Shown here piece by piece: positions 1 to 5,883 of a stretch of 16,605 bases of DNA. A program made the position numbers and the translations under genes. Numbering within the stretch: position 1 is the first letter of the stretch; each line of letters starts with the position of its first letter. Source of the stretch: Lachnospiraceae bacterium UBA3732. Its GTDB lineage: Bacteria > Bacillota > Clostridia > Lachnospirales > Lachnospiraceae. The notes under the pieces were generated by a model. It worked only from the letters and a program-made list of their open reading frames with translations, searched no databases and was not told the origin of the DNA. The stretch covers positions 17,247 to 33,851 of the forward strand of contig DFHD01000073.1 of the NCBI GenBank assembly GCA_002372545.1. Reading direction: 5' to 3'.

Positions 1-89
1 CCGCCGCCGGTCAGGGTGACCGAAATGCCGGACAGGATATCTTTATTTTTTTCGTATCCCGCAGATACATGATCCAGGATCAGATCCAT
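1..89 (-). CDS. ABC transporter ATP-binding protein, N-terminal fragment (FecE/BtuD-like)
   Basis: Partial gene running off the left edge; only 29 codons are visible. The product starts MDLILDHVSAGYEKNKDILS and continues as far as a Gly-rich stretch, matching the first beta strands of ABC ATPases (strand, aromatic Tyr stacking on the adenine, then the strand before Walker A). Walker A itself lies outside the window. The ATG at 89 is preceded by GAGGAG at good spacing. It is the third gene of the importer operon, after the binding protein and the permease, with 71 nt between the permease stop and this start. By family and position it should power import by the FecCD-type permease. The short sequence gives no substrate information; assignment rests mainly on context. 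Confidence 0.75.
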   Translation of the reverse strand, partial: MDLILDHVSAGYEKNKDILSGISVTLTGG

Positions 90-160
90 GTCTATTCTCC
101 TCGTTCAACCATTTAATGAAATCTTCCCACGCCTTGTTGATCAGCAGATGCCGTATGGGA

Positions 161-1171
161 TCATGCCTTCTTCTTTCTGAGGAAGAGGAAGACGAAGAAG
201 GGGGCGCCCAGAAGGGCGGTGACTGCGCCTACCGGTATCTCTCTGGGCGAGATCAAGGTTCTGGCCAGGAGGTCCGCCAGGGACATGAAGGCGCCGCCGT
301 AAAGAAAACTCATGGGAATAACCACTCTGTGCCGTGCGCCAAACATGCGCCGTACAACATGGGGAGCGACCAGATCGATAAATCCGATCGTGCCGGTGAA
401 GGCGGCCGTCACTCCGGTGAGAAGGGTGGTGAGGATGATCAGAAGATACTTCTTCCTGCGGATATCCACGCCCATGGAAAGCGCCTCCTCATCCCCGAAG
501 GTCATGATGTCCAGCTCCCGGGAATAAAGAAGTATCCATCCGGTGATGATCAGGGCTACGGGCGCCAGAATGGATACATGTGTCCAGCTCCGGGAGGAGA
601 AGGAACCCATCATCCAGAAGTAGATCTGCTGGGAATGGTCAGGGAAAAGAGAGGAAAGCAGGGTCAGGATGGAACTCACGAAAAGCGAGATCACCATACC
701 GGTGAGGATAATGGTTCCACTGGACATCCGCCGGTCGATCCGTCCGGCCACAGCGATCACAAAGAGCACTGTCAGGAGGGCCATGGTGAAGCCGGCTGCA
801 GGCAGGAGGAGATTCCGCCAGAAAAACACCCGGATACCGGAAATGATGATGAGGGCCGCACCGAGAGACGAGCCTGAGGAAACCCCCATGGTATAAGAGG
901 AAGCCAGGGGATTCTGCAGAACGGACTGCATGACGGCGCCGCTCACGGAAAGTGCACCGCCGGCCAGAAAGGCAGTCAGCGCCCTTGGCAGACGGATCTT
1001 CCAGAAGATGGATACCATGATGGGCGAGATACGGTCGGGCAGAACCATACCGAAGAGCTTATGCATCATGATGGATACAGAATCAGGGAGCGCAATATGC
1101 ACGCTCCCTGTACTGATGGAAATAAACAAGATGATTATGCAGATGATCATAGAGATGACTGCTTTTTTCAT
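161..1171 (-). CDS. FecCD-family ABC transporter permease
   Basis: 336-residue polytopic membrane protein, the usual length for FecCD/BtuC permeases that import iron-siderophores, haem or cobalamin as homodimers. Diagnostic stretches are the RLPRALTAFLAGG segment (about 60-72) followed by SGAVMQ and NPLA (77-90) and GVSSG (96-100), and late in the protein GFIDLVAPHVVRR (263-275), the loop that contacts the ATPase, followed by a Gly-Ala/ALAD-type helix. The C-terminus is a short basic tail ending RKKKA. The ATG at 1171 has a weak GGAAG upstream and lies 12 nt after the stop of the binding-protein gene, so the two are cotranscribed. Substrate cannot be read from this sequence; divergence from the methionine synthase genes makes cobalamin possible, while iron complexes are the commonest cargo. 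Confidence 0.92.
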   Translation of the reverse strand: MKKAVISMIICIIILFISISTGSVHIALPDSVSIMMHKLFGMVLPDRISPIMVSIFWKIRLPRALTAFLAGGALSVSGAVMQSVLQNPLASSYTMGVSSGSSLGAALIIISGIRVFFWRNLLLPAAGFTMALLTVLFVIAVAGRIDRRMSSGTIILTGMVISLFVSSILTLLSSLFPDHSQQIYFWMMGSFSSRSWTHVSILAPVALIITGWILLYSRELDIMTFGDEEALSMGVDIRRKKYLLIILTTLLTGVTAAFTGTIGFIDLVAPHVVRRMFGARHRVVIPMSFLYGGAFMSLADLLARTLISPREIPVGAVTALLGAPFFVFLFLRKKKA

Positions 1172-1183
1172 GACTTCCGGTTT

Positions 1184-2137
1184 TTATTCCTCTCCGTTAT
1201 TGCTGAACACGTCGGGGTAAACATCTTCTGCCATTTCCTTCATTGCCTCAATGATGTGGTTGTTGGGCTGGCTGGAGGAATCGGCGTCGATCGCATAGAC
1301 GGCCTTATTCTTCACGGCTGTTACATTTTCCCAGCCGGGACTCGTCATGATCACATTTGCAGGATCATCTACGTAGTTTACGTTGGTTATGATCACGTCC
1401 GGGTTCATGGCGATGGCTTCCTCTTCGGAAATGCTGACCCAGCTTTCCTGGTCGCCGGTTACATTTACTGCATTGATGCCGGTGATCATCTCATCCATAT
1501 AGGTGCCCTTTCCGAAGGTATAGATGGAAGGATAATCTGCACTGGGAAGAGAGAGCATAAAGAGTACGGTCTTCTTTTCCGTGATGGATTCGGTTTTGGA
1601 TTTAAGATCGGCTGCGTCAGAAAGGAACTGGTCCGCCAGCTTCTTTCCGCCCTCTTCATCCCGGATAGCCAGACCGATAAACCTGAGGTCTTCACTGATA
1701 TCCTGGAAGGATGCGCTGGAGGGAATATCCGCTACGCAGATGCCTGCATCTCTGGCGGGCTGGAAGGGATCCTCTCCGCCGAAGCTCGACATGCCGGAGG
1801 TGAAGATGATATCCGGCTCAAGGGCAATCAGCGCTTCGTTATCCGGAGCCATCATATCAAAGTACTGTACGTCAGACGGAAGGGAGTCTGCATAGACCTG
1901 GGAATTGGTATCCACGGCAACCAGCTTATCGGCTGCGCCAAGGTCGATCAGGACTCTGGTGGTGGAGGGTGCCATGGAGATGATCTTTTCCACCTTTACC
2001 GGTATCTCAATGCTGTTTCCCGATCTGTCTGTAGTGGAGAGAGGCTTCTCCTTTTTCTTTCCGCAGCCGGTAAGCGCGGAAATGACCACCAGCATCGTGA
2101 GGAGCAAATAAAGAAATCTTTTTTTCTGCCTGTTCAT
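1184..2137 (-). CDS. ABC transporter substrate-binding lipoprotein (Fe-siderophore/cobalamin class)
   Basis: 317-residue periplasmic-binding-protein-fold lipoprotein (Peripla_BP_2/TroA-like class). A basic start (MNRQKKR), hydrophobic helix and lipobox LTGC with the lipidated Cys at residue 25 direct it to the outer face of the membrane. Family landmarks are the first strand and helix IISMAPSTTRVLIDLGA followed by DKLVAVD, the mid-domain PDIIFTSG, and the second lobe with FGKGTYMDEMI and NPDVIITN. The frame is open 11 codons further upstream to an ATG at 2170, but that start has no ribosome binding site, whereas the ATG at 2137 has AAAGGA at proper spacing and gives a normal signal peptide. 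It is the first gene of the importer operon and follows a strong minus-strand promoter with a palindromic operator. Cargo is unresolved between iron chelates, haem and cobalamin. Confidence 0.9.
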   Translation of the reverse strand: MNRQKKRFLYLLLTMLVVISALTGCGKKKEKPLSTTDRSGNSIEIPVKVEKIISMAPSTTRVLIDLGAADKLVAVDTNSQVYADSLPSDVQYFDMMAPDNEALIALEPDIIFTSGMSSFGGEDPFQPARDAGICVADIPSSASFQDISEDLRFIGLAIRDEEGGKKLADQFLSDAADLKSKTESITEKKTVLFMLSLPSADYPSIYTFGKGTYMDEMITGINAVNVTGDQESWVSISEEEAIAMNPDVIITNVNYVDDPANVIMTSPGWENVTAVKNKAVYAIDADSSSQPNNHIIEAMKEMAEDVYPDVFSNNGEE

Positions 2138-2216
2138 TTTTTCTGTCCTTTCTTTACTTTGTCGGGTCATATTCGGGAAAGAAAAACCGGCAAACCCGCT
2201 GATTGGTTGATATAAT

Positions 2217-2235
2217 ACCTATAATTACAATAGGT
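2217..2235. promoter_or_regulatory. Palindromic operator candidate at the importer transcription start
   Basis: 19-bp inverted repeat ACCTAT-N7-ATAGGT lying immediately downstream of the perfect -10 box and over the expected start site, the classic place for a repressor. The geometry is compatible with metal-dependent repressors of the Fur or DtxR families, but the sequence is not a clear match to either consensus, so the identity of the regulator is inference. Bound here it would mainly affect the importer; the plus-strand -35 box begins about 37 bp away. Confidence 0.5.
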
Positions 2236-2236
2236 G

Positions 2237-2265
2237 ATTATACACGCCTTTGGAAAAAGTGTCAA
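2237..2265 (-). promoter_or_regulatory. Sigma-A promoter of the ABC importer operon
   Basis: Read on the minus strand, TTGACA (2260-2265) and TATAAT (2237-2242) are both perfect consensus hexamers separated by exactly 17 nt. Transcription should start near 2230, giving a leader of about 90 nt before the binding-protein ATG at 2137. The leader lacks the B12 box expected of a cobalamin riboswitch. Such a strong promoter fits a gene controlled by repression. Confidence 0.88.
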
Positions 2266-2271
2266 TTTTTC

Positions 2272-2300
2272 TTGAAGGACAGGGGGATTTATCCTATTAT
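2272..2300 (+). promoter_or_regulatory. Sigma-A promoter for the methionine synthase genes
   Basis: TTGAAG (2272-2277) and TATTAT (2295-2300) are separated by 17 nt. The start would be near 2307, just before a perfect hairpin, leaving a 5' leader of about 137 nt ahead of the reactivation gene. It is back to back with the importer promoter, with the two -35 boxes only 6 bp apart. Confidence 0.6.
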
Positions 2301-2307
2301 TAGAGAG

Positions 2308-2410
2308 GAGATATCAGCATATCTCAGAGAAGCAATTGCCCGGTAAGAGGCGAAGAATGAACAGAGCAGGTGCTGCAAAAATATTCAGGATTTCCCGCAT
2401 GTTTTTGCAG
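2308..2410 (+). ncRNA. Structured 5' leader with two hairpins, class unknown
   Basis: The leader of the methionine synthase reactivation gene contains a perfect 7-bp stem with tetraloop (GAGATAT 2308-2314, loop CAGC, ATATCTC 2319-2325) beginning at the predicted transcript 5' end, and a 9-bp stem CTGCAAAAA (2373-2381) with TTTTTGCAG (2402-2410). I looked for the conserved cores of SAM-I, cobalamin and THF riboswitches and the T-box sequence and did not recognise any of them. The 5' hairpin may simply stabilise the mRNA. Regulatory function is a guess. Confidence 0.35.
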
Positions 2411-2419
2411 AAGCGCTGA
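2357..2419 (+). other. Possible 20-residue upstream ORF in the leader
   Basis: An ATG at 2357 is preceded by AGAGG with 6-nt spacing and reads 20 basic-hydrophobic codons (MNRAGAAKIFRISRMFLQKR) before TGA at 2417. It spans the 9-bp stem at 2373-2410, so translation would melt that hairpin. It could be a leader peptide coupling translation to downstream expression, or chance. It contains only two Met codons and no run of regulatory codons. Confidence 0.25.
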
Positions 2420-2443
2420 TGAACAGGTATAGGGATACAGAGA

Positions 2444-3157
2444 ATGGCAGAGATCAGCAGAAGTGAAGCCCGGCGGTTTCTCGGGTACCGGGGAATTTCA
2501 GAGCCGGATGAGCGCGTAGAGCGTATATTGGAGGAATGTATTCAGGAGCTGCAGGAAAAGGCCTCGCCCAAAGAGGTGCACATGACGTTCCCGCTGGAGT
2601 GGGAAAAGGGGTTTTGCGCATGCAGCTTTGCCGGAATACGTGTTCCCGATCAGCTGAGAGAAAGGGAAAGGGAGGCAAAGCAGGGTTGCCCGGTCCCGCC
2701 AGGAGGCCTTCTGAAAAATCTAAAGGGCTGCAGCGAGATCGTGATGCTGGCTGTTACCATAGGTCCGGAGGCTGATCTTTTGGTGCGCCGTGCGGAGATC
2801 AGGGACGTTCTGAGAGCATACGCCTTTCAGGCCGCCGGAGCAGCCTACGCTGAGGCCTGGTGTGATGAAGTGAATGAAAGGATCAGGCAGGAGGCGGCGG
2901 AAAGGGGACTATATGCCCGTCCCAGATTTTCTCCGGGCTATGGAGATTTTCCGCTGGAGGCGCAGAAGGATTTCTCCCGAATACTGGATATGCCGAAAAA
3001 AATAGGGGTGTCTCTTTCTGAAAGCCTTCTGATGACGCCCACCAAATCCATCACGGCGGTGATCGGCCTTTCAAAGGAAAAGACAGACTGCCACCGGGCG
3101 GGCTGCGAGGAGTGCAGCATGTCCGGTACATGCGCCTTTTCGCGTATCGATGTGTAA
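2444..3157 (+). CDS. Stand-alone methionine synthase reactivation (activation-domain) protein
   Basis: 237 residues, resembling the C-terminal AdoMet-dependent activation domain of MetH that reductively methylates oxidised cob(II)alamin, here as a separate protein as in many Clostridia and Thermotogae. The characteristic RPRFSPGYGDFPLEAQ segment (159-174) corresponds to the AdoMet-binding RPxxGY region, and MTPTKSITAVIGLS (197-210) matches the conserved C-terminal strand. A terminal cluster of four cysteines (C216, C221, C224, C230) is outside the classical domain and might bind a metal or iron-sulfur centre, perhaps for electron delivery; this is inference. The ATG at 2444 follows AGGGA with 8-nt spacing. 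MetH, which lacks this domain, begins 135 nt downstream on the same strand, making them functional partners. Confidence 0.88.
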   Translation: MAEISRSEARRFLGYRGISEPDERVERILEECIQELQEKASPKEVHMTFPLEWEKGFCACSFAGIRVPDQLREREREAKQGCPVPPGGLLKNLKGCSEIVMLAVTIGPEADLLVRRAEIRDVLRAYAFQAAGAAYAEAWCDEVNERIRQEAAERGLYARPRFSPGYGDFPLEAQKDFSRILDMPKKIGVSLSESLLMTPTKSITAVIGLSKEKTDCHRAGCEECSMSGTCAFSRIDV

Positions 3158-3177
3158 AAAAGTGATCATTTTTGCCT

Positions 3178-3229
3178 GTCCTGCGGCAATCAGATCGTTT
3201 CAGATACCGGTGGGTATCAGAAGCAGGAC
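3178..3229 (+). ncRNA. Nested stem structure in the metH 5' region
   Basis: An outer 7-bp stem GTCCTGC (3178-3184) with GCAGGAC (3223-3229) encloses an 18-nt single-stranded stretch and an inner perfect hairpin GATACC-GGTG-GGTATC (3203-3218). No T-run follows, so it is not an intrinsic terminator. It sits in the 135-nt gap between the reactivation gene and metH, about 60 nt before the metH start. It may be a processing or translation-control element. No known riboswitch core was recognised. Confidence 0.35.
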
Positions 3230-3292
3230 GTATGGAAAGCAACACAGCAGTTGGTTCGAAGGGGATGAACACAGAAAGACAGGTGTATCAGA

Positions 3293-5773
3293 ATGAAAAA
3301 AAGTTTACTTGAGCGGCTTGGACATGAGTATCTCTTCTGCGACGGCGGGACGGGCTCCTTTCTGCAGGAGCATGGTCTTGCCGGCGGAGAGCTTCCGGAA
3401 ACCTGGAATACAGCCCATCCGGAGGTGATCCTGGAGCTGTATGAAAGCTACCTTAGGGCAGGAGCGGATATTTTCAACACCAATACATTCGGTCTGAATA
3501 GTTTGAAATTTCCGGGAAGAGTAGAGGAGCTGATGAATGCGGCCGTGAGTCTGGCAAAGCAGGCGCGGGAGAATACCGGACGCGAGGATGCCTATATTGC
3601 CATAGATATGGGACCGACAGGGAAGCTGCTGGAGCCGATGGGCGACCTTTCCTTTGACCGGGCTGTCGAGCTTTTTGCAGAGGTGGCGGTGGCCGGAGAA
3701 AAAGCAGGCGGTGACCTTGTCCTGATCGAAACCATGAGTGACAGCTACGAGGCAAAGGCGGCTGTGCTTGCCGTGAAGGAGAATACAAAGCTTCCGGTGA
3801 TCGTGACAACGGTCTATGATCAGAAAGGAAAGCTCCTGACCGGCGGAACGGTAGAATCCACGGTAGCGATGCTGGAAGGGCTTGGCGTGGATGCCCTGGG
3901 GCTCAACTGCGGTCTCGGTCCGGATCTGATGCTGCCTATGGTGGAGAAGCTGGTAGAAAGAGCGTCTGTTCCGATCGTGGTGAATCCGAATGCGGGGCTG
4001 CCAAGAACGGAGAATGGCAGGACCGTCTATGATGTCGGGCCGGAGGAATTTGTCGAGACGATGAAGCTGATCGCGGATATGGGTGTGCAGGTGCTGGGCG
4101 GCTGCTGCGGAACGACCCCTGCGCATATCCGTCTCCTTTCCGAAACCATCCGAAAGAGGCCTTTCCATCCCAATACGGAAAAAAACTGGACGGTAGTATC
4201 GTCCTACTGCCAGGCGGTGACCTGCGGCAGAAAACCGGTGCTGATCGGCGAACGGATCAATCCCACCGGAAAAAAGAGATTCAAGCAGGCGCTCCGGGAT
4301 AATGATATGGATTATATCCTTTCCCAGGGGCTGGAGCAGGAGGATGCGGGCGCGGATATTCTGGATGTGAATGTCGGTCTTCCGGAGATCGATGAGCCGG
4401 CCATGATGCGGTCTGTCGTAACCAGGCTGCAGGGGGTGACGGGACTTCCGCTTCAGCTGGATACCACGGATATTGAAGCACTGGAGCAGGGCCTCCGGTA
4501 TTATAACGGCAAGGCCATGATCAATTCCGTGAACGGTAAGGAGGAGGTCATCCGCAGCGTTATGCCGCTGGTAAAGAAATACGGCGGCGTTCTGGTGGGG
4601 CTTGTTCTGGACGAGGAGGGTATTCCGGAAACGGCGGAGGGCAGGATCCGTGTGGCGGAGAAGATCTACAGGGCGGCGGAGGAGTATGGCATCCCGAAAA
4701 AGGATATCGTGATCGACGGCCTCTGCATGACGGTCTCTTCGGATCCTTCTTCGGCGCTGACCACGCTGGAAACCATCCGAAGAGTAAGGGACGACTATCA
4801 TGGACATACCATTCTCGGGGTTTCCAATGTGTCCTTCGGACTGCCGCAGAGACCGCTCATCAACTCATACTTTTTGACGATGGCCATGCAGATGGGGCTT
4901 TCCTTTGCCATCGTGAATCCGAACAACGCGCATATGATGGCGGCGTACCGTTCCTTCCTGGCGCTTTCCGATCTGGATCCCCAGTGCATGGGCTATATTG
5001 AAAGCTATGCCAATGCGGATGTCCCTGTGGCAGCCGCGGGCGGTCAGGGAAGTACGTCCGGCGGTAACGGAGCCGGGGCAGGCGGAAGCGGAACCGGCAG
5101 TAATGGTGCATCCGCAGCAGGTGAAAATACCGGAGGCGCAGGAGAAGCCGGGAGTTCTCCGCTTAGGTCCAGCGTGGAAAGAGGGATGTCCGGCCCTGCA
5201 GCAGAGGCGATGAAAAAGGCACTCTCCGAGGGAGCGGATCCGCTGGAGGTGATCAACGCCGAGCTGATCCCGGCTTTGGATAAGGTCGGAAAGGGCTTTG
5301 AAAAGGGTACAGTCTTTCTCCCCCAGCTCCTGATGAGCGCTGACGCGGCAAAGGCGGCCTTTGAGGTGGTGAAGGCAGCCATGGCCGGGAAACCCAGGGA
5401 GCTGAAGGGCAAGGTGATCATCGCTACCGTAAAGGGCGATATTCATGATATCGGAAAGAATATCGTGAAGGTCATGCTGGAAAACTACGGTTACGATGTG
5501 ATCGATCTGGGCAAGGATGTTCCGCCTGAGGTGATCGTGGACAGAGCCATTCAGGATGATGTAAAGCTGGTGGGGCTTTCCGCACTGATGACCACAACGG
5601 TGGTCAGCATGGAGGATACGATCAAGCTTCTCAGGGAGAAAAAACCGGACACAAAGGTGGTTGTTGGCGGGGCAGTCATGACGCAGGAGTATGCCGATCA
5701 GATCGGGGCAGACTGCTATGCAAAGGATGCCATGGCCACCGTCCGCTATGCAGATGAGGTGTTTGCCGTATAA
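3293..5773 (+). CDS. metH: Cobalamin-dependent methionine synthase without activation domain
   Basis: 826-residue cytoplasmic enzyme transferring the methyl group of 5-methyltetrahydrofolate to homocysteine through methylcobalamin. Domain order: homocysteine/zinc barrel (about 1-290) with the three zinc Cys ligands C206 in GLNCG and C271/C272 in GGCCGTTP; pterin-binding barrel (about 310-575) starting at LIGERINPTGKKRF; B12 cap helices (about 628-700); Rossmann cobalamin domain (about 705-826) with the D716-x-H718-x-x-G721 motif, H718 being the lower cobalt ligand. The activation domain is absent (E. coli MetH is about 1,200 residues) and is supplied by the gene upstream. Oddity: residues about 579-625 are a Gly/Ala/Ser-rich low-complexity linker between pterin and cap domains. 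The ATG at 3293 follows AGGTG with suitable spacing. Confidence 0.96.
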   Translation: MKKSLLERLGHEYLFCDGGTGSFLQEHGLAGGELPETWNTAHPEVILELYESYLRAGADIFNTNTFGLNSLKFPGRVEELMNAAVSLAKQARENTGREDAYIAIDMGPTGKLLEPMGDLSFDRAVELFAEVAVAGEKAGGDLVLIETMSDSYEAKAAVLAVKENTKLPVIVTTVYDQKGKLLTGGTVESTVAMLEGLGVDALGLNCGLGPDLMLPMVEKLVERASVPIVVNPNAGLPRTENGRTVYDVGPEEFVETMKLIADMGVQVLGGCCGTTPAHIRLLSETIRKRPFHPNTEKNWTVVSSYCQAVTCGRKPVLIGERINPTGKKRFKQALRDNDMDYILSQGLEQEDAGADILDVNVGLPEIDEPAMMRSVVTRLQGVTGLPLQLDTTDIEALEQGLRYYNGKAMINSVNGKEEVIRSVMPLVKKYGGVLVGLVLDEEGIPETAEGRIRVAEKIYRAAEEYGIPKKDIVIDGLCMTVSSDPSSALTTLETIRRVRDDYHGHTILGVSNVSFGLPQRPLINSYFLTMAMQMGLSFAIVNPNNAHMMAAYRSFLALSDLDPQCMGYIESYANADVPVAAAGGQGSTSGGNGAGAGGSGTGSNGASAAGENTGGAGEAGSSPLRSSVERGMSGPAAEAMKKALSEGADPLEVINAELIPALDKVGKGFEKGTVFLPQLLMSADAAKAAFEVVKAAMAGKPRELKGKVIIATVKGDIHDIGKNIVKVMLENYGYDVIDLGKDVPPEVIVDRAIQDDVKLVGLSALMTTTVVSMEDTIKLLREKKPDTKVVVGGAVMTQEYADQIGADCYAKDAMATVRYADEVFAV

Positions 5774-5806
5774 GAAGGGCAAAAGAGTGCATTAAGCAGT
5801 TTTTAT

Positions 5807-5836
5807 ATGGCATATTTGCGATAAATGAAGTATAAT
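5807..5836 (+). promoter_or_regulatory. Candidate promoter of the RyR-DHH-TIR gene cluster
   Basis: A perfect TATAAT (5831-5836) is preceded at 18 nt by ATGGCA (5807-5812), a 4-of-6 match to the -35 consensus. A short palindrome AAAGT-TTA-ACTTT (5847-5859) lies over or just after the expected start and could be an operator. No convincing terminator was seen between metH and this site, so some read-through from metH is possible. Confidence 0.5.
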
Positions 5837-5883
5837 ATCATTTGTGAAAGTTTAACTTTTATGTGATTCCAGGGGGGGAAGAC

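Noticed and set aside
1061..2215. 384-codon plus-strand frame across the binding-protein gene
   Set aside because: The minus-strand lipoprotein has signal peptide, lipobox and fold motifs; the plus frame is a His/Gly-rich shadow without a ribosome binding site.
2138..2443. Cobalamin, SAM-I, THF riboswitch or Met T-box upstream of the importer or methionine synthase genes
   Set aside because: Expected from the gene content, but I could not find the B12 box, the SAM-I core, the THF core or the T-box sequence on either strand.
3232..3312. 26-codon plus-strand ORF starting at 3232 and overlapping the metH start
   Set aside because: It has AGGA only 3 nt before its ATG, a composition like random sequence, and it overlaps the well-supported metH start in another frame.
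3305..4807. 500-codon open frame on the minus strand opposite metH
   Set aside because: The plus strand encodes an unmistakable MetH; the antisense product is His/Arg-rich with no domain, typical of the shadow of a GC-biased gene.
4865..5782. 305-codon minus-strand frame opposite the MetH B12 domain
   Set aside because: Antisense to the conserved cobalamin-binding region; no recognisable protein features.
5774..5806. Terminator after metH
   Set aside because: Only a 3-bp TGC/GCA stem precedes the short T-run, too weak to call.
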